Below, one piece after another: positions 1 through 12,000 of a DNA stretch of 14,567 nt. Source of the DNA: Paracoccaceae bacterium (GTDB lineage Bacteria > Pseudomonadota > Alphaproteobacteria > Rhodobacterales > Rhodobacteraceae); NCBI GenBank assembly GCA_007129775.1, contig SKUV01000090.1, positions 1-14,567 on the forward strand. The letters are read 5' to 3'. The notes beneath the pieces were generated by a model. That model was not told the origin of the DNA. It made no database searches and saw nothing but the letters and a program-made list of their open reading frames with translations. How positions within the stretch are numbered: position 1 is the first letter of the stretch; the number at the start of each line of letters is the position of its first letter. Position numbers and translations under genes: made by a program.

Positions 1-2
1 CG

Positions 3-3000
3 CGTCTTTCGGATGGGTCGGGTCTGACGGGCGCCGGTGGCGTTGCGCTTTCGGCGCGGGGCGAGAACACTGTGTCCACGACGGCCAATGCCGGGTCTTC
101 GGGGGGTGTGTCGATCACGCCGGCACTCGCCCTTTCACTCGTCACCAATTCCACTGCCGCGCGGATCGGGATCGGGGCTGCCGTGCTGACGGCGTCCGGC
201 GATATCGAGGTGGCGGCAACGCAGCGTTCGGTCGCGACGACCGAAGCTTCTGGCAAGGCCGCCGGTTCCGATGTGGCGGTGGGCGCGGCGCTGACGCTCG
301 CCCTGATCGAAGACGAGGTGCGGGCGACCACGGCGCGCAGTCTGGGCACGACCGGCGCGGTGAGCCTTGTGGCGGGGGGGCTTTCGTCCTCCACCCTCAG
401 CTCCGAGGCGAGCGCGGCAGGCGCGGCGAGCGGCGGCGACGATGTCGACAGTCAGGCCACGACGCAGTTCCAGGGCGGGGCGGGGCGGCAGGAGCAGGCC
501 GGCATCGGCAGCGACAGCCAGCGCAGCGCCACCAACACCGCGGCCAATGACCAGTCGAGCCGGTCGGCGGAAACCTCGGAAGGCGGGGTGTCCGTTGCCG
601 CGGCGATCGCGATCAATGTGCAGAATTCGGTGATCGAGGCGGGGGTGCCCGACGGGCTCGATATCGGTGCCGGGGGCATGCTGACGGTGCGGGCCGACGC
701 CGCGACCGTTGCGGCGCTGGATGCCGATGGTCAGGCGGTGGCAGGCGCCGGCGGCGAGACGGCCGATGTGGGTGTGGGCGTTGCGGTCTCGGTCAATGTG
801 CTCAACGCTTCGAACATCGCGCGGCTGGGCAGCGGGACCCATTCTGCCGCGGGTCTTGCGGTGCAGGCGGGCCGGTTCGACGGCATCGCGACCGATACGA
901 TCCGGGCCACGGCAGTGTCCGGCGCTGGTGGCACCAGCGTCGGCGTGGCCGGGTCGGTCGCGCTCAACATCATCGATATTTCCGCGCAGGCGCTGGTTTC
1001 GGGCGGGGCGTCGTTGACGCTGGGGGCCGAAGGGTCGAGCCTGTCGGCGACCGGTGCGGTGGCGGCCACCGCTACGGCCGAACCGTCGGACGATGCCGCT
1101 GCGGGCGGCGAAGTGGGCGTCGGGGCCTCGTTCGCGATGAACCTGATCACCACCACGACGGAGGCGATCGTCGAGGATGGCGCCACGCTGACGGGCGGCG
1201 CGGGGCTCGAGGTGACCGCCGTCTCGGAGCTTGAGACCACAACCGAAGCGGCGGCGGGTGCCGAGGGCGGCATTGCCGTCGATGCCTCGCTGGCGCTGGT
1301 GCTTCTGAACCAGAACACTACGGCGCGTGTGGGCACCGGCAATGCGCTGGCCATGGGCACTGGCGCTGTGGTCGTGACGGCAACATCGACCGGCCTTCAC
1401 AGCGCCAACTCCAAGGGCGAGAACGAGGGCGGCGATGTGGGTGTGGGCGTTTCGGCAGCGCTCATTCTCGGCAATGGCGAGCGGGACGGGCCGCTCTCCA
1501 ACACCTCGACCACGCGGGCGGTTCTGGCGCGGTCGATCACCTCTGCCGGGTCGCTGACACTGGGGGCGACAGCGAACCGGACCTATGATGCCCGTGCGAC
1601 GGCCACCGCGGGGGGCGGCGTTTTCAACGACGCCAACGAGTCGATCAACGCCGATACCGGCGGCGATGTGGCCAGCGTCAACACGCTGGAGCAGACCGAG
1701 AGCTTCCAGCGCGATCAGGATGGCGACAGCGGGGGCGCGAGCCTGACGCTCGCGGCCGCCGCCGGGGTGGCGGCGGCGCAGGATGTGGTGACGGCCGATC
1801 TGGAAGGCGGCCTGACCGTCAACACCAGCGGCGCGGTCACGGTGAATGCGGCGAACACCACCGGGATGGGCACCGCCGGGATCGGTGCAGCCCGCGATCC
1901 GCAAAGCGAAATCGGCATCGGCGTCGGCGTGGGCCTTGGCATACTCAACAACACCACCGCGGCGCGGGTCGGCAACGGGGCCACGATCAATGCCGGCAGC
2001 GTGTCGGTCACCGCGGCCTCGCGCGAGAACGCCGATGGCGATTATCTGCGCCGGCTGACGGCGCTCGGCGTTTCCGGGGCGATGGCTGACAACGTGGCGG
2101 TGGCGGGCTCGCTCGCCGTCGGCATCTCCACCGGCCGGACCGATGCGGTGATCGGCAACAATGTCAACATCACCTCCAGCGGCGCGGTTGCTGTGACCCT
2201 CGACAACACCAGCCAGTTGTCGGCCAAGGCGCTGGCCGGGGCGGCGACCTTCGGCAGTGGCGGCGCGGGCATCGGCGCCTCCATCGCGGTCGTTGTGTCG
2301 GAAAAGGAATATCGGGCGCGGATCGGCAACAACGCCAATATCACCTCCAACGGGCTGAGCGTGACGGCGCGCAATCACCGGATCGACGAAAACAACGCCT
2401 TCTCCTTCGTCAACTTCGACGATTGGGATGCGGTCAGCGAAACCCTGACCTCTGCGGTCGAGGGCAAGATCCTCGGCGACAGCAACTATTACGTCGAGGC
2501 GATCGGCGGGGCCGCCAGTTCCGGCGTCGCGGTGCAGGGCTCTTTCGGGGTGATGGTGTTCAGCGATGTTCTGGAGGCCGAAATCGGCAGCGGCGGCACG
2601 ATCAACGCCGGCACCGGTGAGGTGGAACTCGCCGCCGAAGGCGATTACTTCGCGCAGGATGTCTCAGGGGCGTTGTCGGCCAGCACGTCGAGCGCGGCCG
2701 TGGGCGTTTCCTCCAGCGTGATCGTGAGCTCGGGCGAGACCCGGACGCGGTTGGGGCAGAATACGCAGATCACCTCGGCAGGCGCGTTCCGCTCCAACGC
2801 CGAGGCCCGGCAGGATATCTGGGTGCTGGCGGCCTCGGCCGCCGTGGCCTCCAGCGCCAGTGTGGCGGGAGTGGTCACGGTCGTGACCTCGAGCAACCAG
2901 GTGGAGGCGCTGATCGACCGGGGCGCCCGTGTCACCGTGGCCGGCGCGGGGGCGGTGCAATTGACCGCGCAGAATGACCTTGAGCTTTTCAGCCTCGCCG

Positions 3001-6000
3001 CCGGGATCGGGGCGGGAGGCTCGGCCGGGATCGGGGCGGGCGCCTCGACCCTTGTTGTCAACAACGTGACCCGCGCCATCGTCGCCGATGGCACGGGTGC
3101 TGCTGATCGGGCCGAACTGAACACCACCGGCAATGTGCTGATTTCGGCCGCTGCGGCGCTTTCGGGTGACACCTTTACGGCTGCGGGCGGTGCGGCGGGC
3201 ACGGCGGGCGTTGGTGCGGGTGCTGGTGTGTACGTGCTCAATACCACCACCCAGGCGCGGATCGGTGATTTCGCGCGGGTGGGGACATCCCATACCGGCG
3301 GCAATATCAGCCTGATCGCCAGCGATTTCTCGCGCTTCCTGTCGGTCGCGGGCGCGGCCGGCTTCGGCGGCACGGTGGGCGGCGGCGCAGGTGTCGCCAT
3401 CGGGGTGATCAACAAGAACACCAGCGCGACCGTCGGGGTTCAGGCGATCCTGCGCGGCGGCAATGTCACGGTCCAGGCCGAGACGCAGGAAGAATTCGAG
3501 GCGATCACCGCGGCCGTGGGCGTGGGCGGCAAGGCCGGGATCGCCGGTGCGGTCACGGTGTTGTCGGTCAATACCGACACCACCGCCCGGATCGGCGCGG
3601 GCGCCGATGTGCTGGCCGACGGCAATGTGGCGGTTCTGGCCAATGGCAAGACGCTGGTGGACATGATCGAGGGCGCCTTCGGCGGCGGTACCGCGGGCAT
3701 CGGCGCCTCGGTCGGGGTGACGGTGATCGACACCACCACGCTGGCCGAGATCGGCGCCAATGCCGATGTGACCGGCCTCGGAAACCGGGGCACGCGCAGC
3801 TATACCGTCGGCTATGACGTGGTGATGCGCGACTATCTCGACAGCGAGGCCCTCACCCCGGCGAATTTCGATCCCGACGATGCCGAACCGGCCGATGGCC
3901 CGGTTGCGGCGCAGGCCCGGCAGGCCGGGCTCGACCTTCTCTTGCGGCGCCGCGATGCGCAGGCCCGGACAGAAACGGCCCGCGGTGTGATCGTGAACGC
4001 GGCCGATCTGGCCTCGGCCCGGTCGCTGACCGTGGCGGGCGCGGTGGGGGCCGTGGGCGTGTCGCTGTCGGCTGGCGTGCCGGTGATCACCACCAATACC
4101 GCCGCGCGGATCGGGGCGAATGCCGGCATCAACCAGGCCGCCGGCGCGGCCGGCACCGCGCAGAATGTCACCGTCGCGGCCGCGAGCGACCTTTATACCC
4201 TCGGCTTTACCGGTGCGGTGGCGGGCGGCGGCGTGGGTGTCGGCGCCGGTGTCAATGTCGCCGTGCTGAGCACCACGACCGAGGCGACCGTGGCCGACGG
4301 CGTGCAGATCGCCGCCAATGGCGATGTGCTGGTCAGCGCCGACAGCACCCAGGATCTGGTGGGGATCGGCGCGGCGGGCGCCATCGGCGGGACGGTCGGC
4401 ATCTCGGGCGGGGTGGCGGTGCTGGATGTGACCACCGTGACCACCGCGCGGTTGGGCGGCAGCACCGTGGCCCAGGGCAACGTGGATGTTCTGGCGCGCG
4501 ATGCCACGCGCAGTTCGATGCTCGCCGGGGCTTTCGCCATCGGTGTCTATGGCGGCATCGGCGCCGCGGTCAGCGTCGTCAATCTCGACAAGTCGGTGCG
4601 GGCCTTCATCGCCAATGGTGCGAGTGTCTCGGCGCTCGGCAACCGGGGCACGCGGCCGATCCTGACGGGCGATGTGGCCAGCCCGACGCGTGCCGCTTCG
4701 CGCGGCGTGAATGTGCAGGCCGATGCGGGCCAGCTGTCCTTCACGCTCGCCTTGGCCGGGTCGGGCGGGCTCGTGGGCCTGTCGGGCGTGGTCGCGCTGA
4801 CGCTGATGGAAGTGACGACCGAGTCCTTCATCGGCAACGATGCCAACATCAACACCGCAGGCGGCAATGCCGGGGCCAATGCCGGGCAGGATGTCGCGGT
4901 GAACGCCCGCGACAATACCGCGACCGCCGTGATCGCGGGCGGTGCCGCAGTGGGCGCCGTGGGCATGTCGGGCGCAATCGACGTGGGCGTCTTCAAGAAC
5001 ACCACGGCGGCCTATGTCGGCGACAACGTGACCCTGCGCGCCCGGCGGGATCTTTTCGTCAATGCGCTGGCGGATCGTCAGGGCAATTCCTTCGTGCTGG
5101 GCGCGGGCGGCGGGATCGTCGGCCTTGCCGCGGGGATCGCCGTTTACAATTACGGCGACGGTATCGCCCCGGGGGGCGACGCCGATGAGCAGATCGGCGA
5201 CGCCAGCGAAAGCGGGACGCTGTCGCTTGCCGATATGACCGGCGACGCCCAGGCCCAGGTGGAGAACAACGAGGTCAACGCCCTGCTGGCGGAATCGGAC
5301 GACGAGCATGTGCGCAACATCAGCGCCGCCGCACAGGCGCAGCGCGAGGGCGTGGATATCGCCGGACGCGTCTCGACCCTCGCCATTCCGGCCGGCACCT
5401 CGGCCAGCATCGGCAGCGGCACGATGGATGTGGACGGCACCGTGGCGCTGAACAGCTCTGACGGGCTGCGGATGCGCATGACCACGGGTGCCGTCGCGGG
5501 CGGCGGGCTGGCCGCCGGCGCAGGCATCGGCGTGCTGACGGTGGACACCACCAACACCGCCCAGATCGACGGCACCGGCACGATGAATGTCGGCGGCCTG
5601 TCGCTTGATGCGCGCACCATGCGCACCATCAACAGCCTGCAATTCGCCGGCACTGCGGGTCTGCTGGCTGCGGTCAGCGCCGATGTGGGCGTGATCACGG
5701 ACCGCTCCACCTCCACCGCGGCGGTGCGGCGGCGGACGATCTCCACCACCACGGGCGGCGCGATGGCGGTCAACGCCTCGATGACCCGCAGCGTGGAGCT
5801 GGAGGCCATGGGTGGCGGGCTCGCCGGCGGCGTGGCCATCGGGGCCTCTGTCGGGTCGGTGACGCTGGCGGGGTCGGTCCGCGCCGAGGTCACCCACGGC
5901 GCGAGCCTCGGAACGGCGGGCGCACGCGCCTCGTCGATCAATGTGAGTGCGCTGGCCGACAGCGAGATCGAGGTCGATGCGCTGGCCGCGGGCGGCGGCA

Positions 6001-9000
6001 TCGGTGCGGCGATTCAGGGCGCGGCTGCGACGGCGCGAATCCGTCCCAACGTCAGCGTTCTCGTGTCGAACGCCAACCTTGATGCAAGCGGCAGCGTCGA
6101 CATCCTCGCCCGTGCGGTCGGTGTGGCCGAGGCGCGGGCACGGGGCTTCGCGCTCGCGGGCCTGCTGTCGGCGGGCGGCTCGCTGGCCGATGCACGCATC
6201 GACAGCGACGTTACCACGACCGTGTCGAACAACACCCGGATCGAAGGCGGCAGCATCGGCATCCGCGCACGGCTCGAAGCGCCGGATGTGGAGACCACCG
6301 CCACCGGATCGGCCGGCGCGCTGGTGGGCATCAATGCCACCGTCGCCAATGCGCGGACCGGCGGCTCCGCGATCACCGATGTGCGCAACGCGGGCCTGCA
6401 TTCGTCGGGCGGTGCGCTGATCTCGGCCTCCAGCAACACCTCTCAGACCGCTGAGGCGAGCGGGAATGCCGGCGGGATCGTCGCCGTGGGGCTGAACGAA
6501 TCCACGGCGCGCGCCGATACCACCACCCGTGCCACCCTGACCGATATGGTCGAGGTCGAACTGGGCGGGCTGCAACTGATCGCCGATGGCGTCAGCCGCA
6601 ACCGCGCCAACACCACCTCGGGCAGTGGCGGCGTCGTTGCCGGGGCCTCGGGCACCGCCGATACGATCACCAATTCCACGACCCAAGCCGCCATCCTGAC
6701 CTCGGCCGGAACCTCTTCGGTCATGAATGTCAGCGGACTGGCGATGATCGACGCGAGCCAGACGGCGGATTTCGGCGGCTTCGTGGACAACCGGCAGGCC
6801 TCGCTCGTCGGGGCGAGCGCGGCGCGGCTGGATCATGTGGTCAACAGCAACGTCACCGCAGGGGTCGGCGACCGGGTCACGATCAATGCCCGCGACTATG
6901 ACCACCGCGCGCGGAACTATGTGACGAACCCGGCGCGCAGCGGCGGGCGGCGCAACGTCGAGAGCGTCTCGGGCGGGCTTGCGAATTTCCCGGCCGGTGG
7001 CGCGACCGTGGCGGTGGTGCAGAACACGGCCGCCACGATCGGCAACGATTCGGTGGTCGAACTGACCCGGCCGACCATGGGCGTCGGGCTGAGCCAACTG
7101 GGCATCGAGGCCCATAACGACACCCGGCTGAACCAGCGGGTGAACCTCGACAGCGGCGGCGCCATCGCCACCGCGAGCGCTGTAATCGAAGCGACCGTGA
7201 TCGCCAACGCCACGGTCGCGGTGGGCGACCGCGCGCGGCTGGAGGTGGAGCGTGGCGATATCGAGATCGCCGCATGGGGCAGCGGGCGCGCCGATCTACG
7301 GTCATCGGCCACGACCTACGGTCTGGCCGGGGCGCCCTCGGGTCGGGCCAACCTGACCTACACGGCGGTCAACAGCTATTCGCAAGGCGCCAACGCCCTC
7401 GTGCAGGCGACGGACGGCATCACGCCGGTCGACGGCTCGATGCCGTCATCCGGGACGGTGACGATCAGCGCGGGCCGCGGCCTCGGTGGCACCACGCAGG
7501 AACTGGATTTCAAGGCGATCATCGATCTGTTCAACAAGACGGCGATTCCGATCCCGGCGACCCCGAACCCGACGATCATCGTCAACAATTCCGCGCTGGT
7601 GACCATCGGCGCCAGCACCCCGGCCGAGCCGCGCGAGGGTGTGCGCGCTGCCGGCGATATCCTGATCGTCGCCTCGCGCGGCGAGATCGAGGCCGAGGCC
7701 CGGGGCACCGGCAAGGATATCTATCGCGAAGCGGCGGCTGCGGTCGTGAGCGCCGTCTCCAACCTGTTCGGCGGCGGTGACGTCACTTTCGACTACAACG
7801 GCGGCACGGCGCGGATTGACGGCGGGATGTCGCGCGTCTGGGTCGACGGGCGGGTGGAGACCGGTCTGCAACGCTTCAGGCAGGTGACGGTGAGTGCGGC
7901 GGCTTGCGAGGATACGCCGCTTGCTTGCGCAAACAACGACGCCTTCGGCAACATCCTTTTCGACGTCTCCGACCCCGAACCGGTGGGCGCAGATATCCTC
8001 GAACGGGTCAACGAACTCGAACAGCTGATCCAGGATTACGACACCGATCTGATTGCCCGCGCGGCCTATCGCAACGAGATCAATTTCCTCTATCGCAAAC
8101 TTGTGGCGCTGGGTCTGGGAAGCTTCAATGCGGCCGGCGATTTTGTGCCGGGCGAATTTGCCGGGCCGTCACCGCGCCAGCAATTGCTGGACGATGCCGC
8201 CGCGATCAATCTGCAGATCGACGGCGAGAAGACGACGCTCGCGACCGAGGCGCTGGTCGGTCTGAGCGACGATCTGACGGATTTCGCCGAGGCCCTGAAC
8301 GAAAACCTGACCCTTCCGGTCTATGGCCTGTCGGCTTCGCTCGAACGGGTGCTGGTCGAGGTGCAGGCATTTACGCTTTATGATGGCGATGCGCTTGCCG
8401 GCGAAATAAGCGCTGCCCGAAACGCCCGAAATTCCGCCGTTGCGGCGGCGGCGACAGTTGCCAGTACCGAAGTGGCGGTGCGGGCGCTGCGGGATCAGAA
8501 CGCCACTCTCGCCTCCGAAATCGCCACCGCCCAGTCGGCGCTGGCGGGCGCGCTGATCGCCGGCAACACCTCTCTTGCGACGACGCAAGCAGGCATCATC
8601 AGCACCAACACCCAGCAGATCCGCGACAACCTGAGCACGATCGCCGGCCATGTGCAGACGATCAACAGCCAGTCGCAAACCGCGCGCCAGCAGGCGGCCA
8701 ATGCCCAATCGCGCCTGAACAACATCATCGACGCCTCGCGCGACCCTACTGAACTTGTCGATGTCGTGCTTCTTTCTGATTTGCTGCAGGCTCCGGTCAT
8801 CGACCCCGGCGATGGCTCCATTATCAGCGTCGGGGCGATGCGTGCCGTCAACGACACGTTTGGCGCCATCACGACCGAGCAGACTAGTATCGCGCCGACC
8901 CTCGGGACTATCGTCAGCAACGCCAATACGAATTCGGGCGCCGGCGGCGCGGTTCAGGTCGCGGCCAACCAGATCCAGAGCCTGACCACGACCTTCGCCA

Positions 9001-12000
9001 ATACCATGGTCTCGGCGGCCTCGGCCCCGGCCACCAGCGGCAACCCCACCGCGCGGCGGCTGTTGATCGAGGATACCGCGGCGCGGCTCGGCAATCTTTC
9101 GGTCGAATCGGCTACACTCACCGGCGGCGGCACCGGCCAGTTGCTGGCACCGGGCAACGCCCAGATCCTCGTGACGAACAATACCTCGCACACGCTGCAA
9201 CTGGGCAACATGATCATGCCCACCTACGATTCGGCGAATGTGCGCTTCAACGGCGTGCTGGTCGAAAGCGCGGCGGACATCACGCGCCTGAATGCTGGCA
9301 GCGTGACGGCGAATCTGGCGCAGATCACCACCGCGCGCACCTCCAGCCGGCCGCTCGTCCGCGTCATCTCGACCTATAATCCCGAGGGGCTGCCGCTCGG
9401 CGTCACACCGCAGCTTGCGCCCGATATCATCCTGCCCACCGGCAAGCGGATCGAGAACCTGAGCGGGGCGGTCAACATCCGCTCCGAGGCGGGCAATATC
9501 TATATCCGCGGCACGATCGATGCGGGTTCTGTCGATATCCTCGCGCAGAACGGCGATTTCGTGTCGAGCTTCGTCAACGGCTTCAACCATATCGGCGGCG
9601 ACCCGGCGAGCTTCAACGTGCCGCTCGATTCCGCCGAACGCGGCACCGGCATCACCGCCAATGGCGCGGTGTCGATCTCGGCGCGGTTCCTCAACATCAA
9701 CTCCACGATCCAGAGCGGCATTGCCGAGTGGAACCTCTCGCTGTCGGATTTCAGCCTGCTGACCGCCGCCCCTGACGCCGTGGGCCTGACCCAGGCGCAG
9801 ATCGACGCCGCCGTTGCCGCCGGCAACACCACGGTGACGAACGCCACCGGCCAGACCTTCAACATCAACACCGCCCCGCCGGGGGTCGACCCGGACGAAC
9901 TGGCCACGGTGGTGGAGCAATACAACGCCGAGATCGTGGTCAACCCGAATGCGAGCCCGGTGCGCGAACTCACCGTCGACGGCGTGCTGACGCAGGTGAA
10001 TATTCGCGACTACCTGTCTGGGGCGGTCGACAACACGATCTCCTTCACCCGGCTCGTGGCCGAGGACTTCGCCAATTCCAACCCCGGGCTGGACGCGAAT
10101 TTCAGCGTGATCCGCCCCTCTACCGACAATATCGGTGCGCTTTACGATGCGCGCGCGCGGCAATTCGTGGTCAACGGCGCCAGCGTCAAGGGCGGCTATG
10201 TGCAGCTGTTCGGCCAGATCATGAACACGTCGAGCGTCGGCGGGCAGATCAACGTGCTGGACGGTTTCGGCACGATCAACGTGGAGAACAACACCTCGAT
10301 TCCGGTGGTGCTGCGCAACATGTCCACCGGCGACGATCCGGAAGGCAACCGCCGGGGTGTCCAGGGCCGTATCGAGATCACCGATGTGGTCGGCGTCAAC
10401 GCGTCCGACCCGACCAACCCGATCGTCAATGTGGTCTATACGGTCTACACCCGCAACTACACGCCCGGCGCGGTCAACGGAACCATTCAGGTGGCGACGC
10501 AACTCGGGACGATCAACAACGACGGCACGCTGAACCTCGGCATCACCACCGTCACCGAAAGCGGCGACCGCAGCAGCACCTACAACCCCTCGAACAACCA
10601 GCGTTATGTCTGGACCACGGCGGAAGAGCGGCGCAGCCGCGCCTTCTACAACCAGGTTTCGACCGAACTCTTCGGCTCGGCCTCCCTGACCATCGCATCC
10701 GTCACCAGCCTCCACCGGACCTCGGGCCCCGATACCCTGTCGCTGGAGCGGCTGCGCGACGGCACATATGTCACGACCAACACAACGCAGGTCGGTGGAT
10801 CGCTGAGCACGGCCAATGGCTATGTGGAGACCAACCCGCCCTCGCCGCAGTCCAACGCAACGCTCAACGCCAACCCGGCCACCCATTACACCGAAGGGCA
10901 GGTGACGACGGTCAACATGACCGAGTTCATCGACACCGGTGAAAGCAGCCGGCGCTGCAACTGGTGGACGCTCTGCATCGCCAGCGAAAAGACCTATTAC
11001 TATCGCCTGACGCAGGAATACACCACGATCCGGACCAATTCGCTCAAGGCCGATTTCCCGATCGCGGTGAATTTCATCGGCGTCAACAGCGGCCAGATCG
11101 ACGTAGTTTCGCCCAATGCCGATGTGGTGCTGCTCAACCGGCTGGACAGCCCCAACGGGGCAGTGAACATCCGCGCCGCCGCGCTCGATGGCACCGGGCC
11201 GGGCTCGATCGTGCAGGGCGCGCTTGCGGGCGAGATCCGCGCACGCAGCACGACGCTGAGCGCAGGCCGCAACATCGGCGGCGTCACCGCCAGCGGCATT
11301 CCCGGCGCGCCGGTCAATGCCGGGTTGGTGGTCAACCTCGTGCGCACCGACATCGGTGGCGCCTTCATGACGGCGCGTGCCGGTGACGGCAATGTCTCGG
11401 TCACCTCGCGCGGGGACATGATCGTGGATCAGGTCTCGGCCATGGGCGATGTGAGCGCGGGCCGTGGGCAGGTGGAACTGGTCGCCTCGGGCGGGATCGA
11501 CGGCTATGACCAGCTGGCCTTCATCCGTGCGCCGCGCGTCAGCCTGACGGCGCTGAGCGGCGGTATCGGCGGCATCGGCAATAACGAGATGCTGCGCGTC
11601 GATACCGGCTACACCGCCGATCAGTCGCTGCGGCCCTTCGGTGATCCGACGCTGGATGGCACCATCCCGGACAATGCGTTCCTCGGCCTTTCGGCAGAGG
11701 CGACGGGCGATATCGGTATCCGGTCCGGCGATTGGGCCGGCAATGATGACGGCACGATGCTGGTGATGCGCGTGCGCTCCTCCGGCGGTGACGTGCGGCT
11801 GCAATCGAGCGGCCAGATCCTCGACAACAACCCGGTGCAGACCATCGACCAGCGCACCTATGACGACCTGCTCGGGTTCTGGGAAGAACTCGGCCTGCTG
11901 GCCGACGACCCGGGCCGCGGTGTGGACGGCAGCGTGAACGAGCAGAAACAGGAGACGATGATCGTCGCCTTCGAGAATTCGCAGACCCAGAGCTACAGCC

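Larger units (their letters stand above)
33..7490 (+). repeat. Degenerate array of 53-62-residue beta-strand modules (LktA-like)
   Basis: More than 30 related protein modules lie in tandem. Each has a Gly/Ala-rich hydrophobic strand (GVGASxAVxVxxxxT), a turn of the form T-x-A-x-[IV]-G-x-x-A-x-[IV], then a strand ending G-x-[IV]-x-V-x-A. Anchor codons (the G of IG or its equivalent) fall at 168, 642, 828, 999, 1173, 1332, 1971, 2154, 2325, 2586, 2754, 2916, 3084, 3264, 3435, 3594, 3753, 4113, 4293, 4455, 4611, 4833, 5019, 5412 and 5568. Several neighbours are exactly 53 codons apart (1173 to 1332; 3435 to 3594 to 3753). Others are 52, 54, 56, 57, 60 or 62. The modules are clearly related as protein but I saw no long identical DNA, so the array looks old. 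After about 5900 the motif weakens (RIRPNV, TVSNN, VTAGVG). I recall a 53-residue tandem repeat in Fusobacterium LktA; this link is from memory and untested. Likely a beta-solenoid shaft. Confidence 0.85.

Noticed and set aside
1697..1740. Possible RTX calcium-binding repeat (DQDGDSGG)
   Set aside because: There is a single acidic stretch, not a tandem GGxGxDxUx series. The GGDS motifs at the right end also lack the nonapeptide spacing.
135..2378. 747-codon open frame on the minus strand
   Set aside because: Same in-register artefact, ending at the sense TCA at 135.
2664..7115. 1,483-codon open frame on the minus strand
   Set aside because: Same in-register antisense artefact, ending at the sense TCA at 2664. 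It mirrors the repeat array and resembles no known protein.
7251..7259. RGD tripeptide (possible integrin-binding motif)
   Set aside because: It sits in ERGDIEIA, an ordinary G-D-I-x-[IV] rung of this protein, where an Arg happens to precede GD. No context supports cell binding.
11409..11417. Second RGD tripeptide
   Set aside because: It lies in SRGDMIVDQ, again a normal beta-helix rung. Two chance occurrences in 4,855 Gly/Asp/Arg-containing residues are not surprising.
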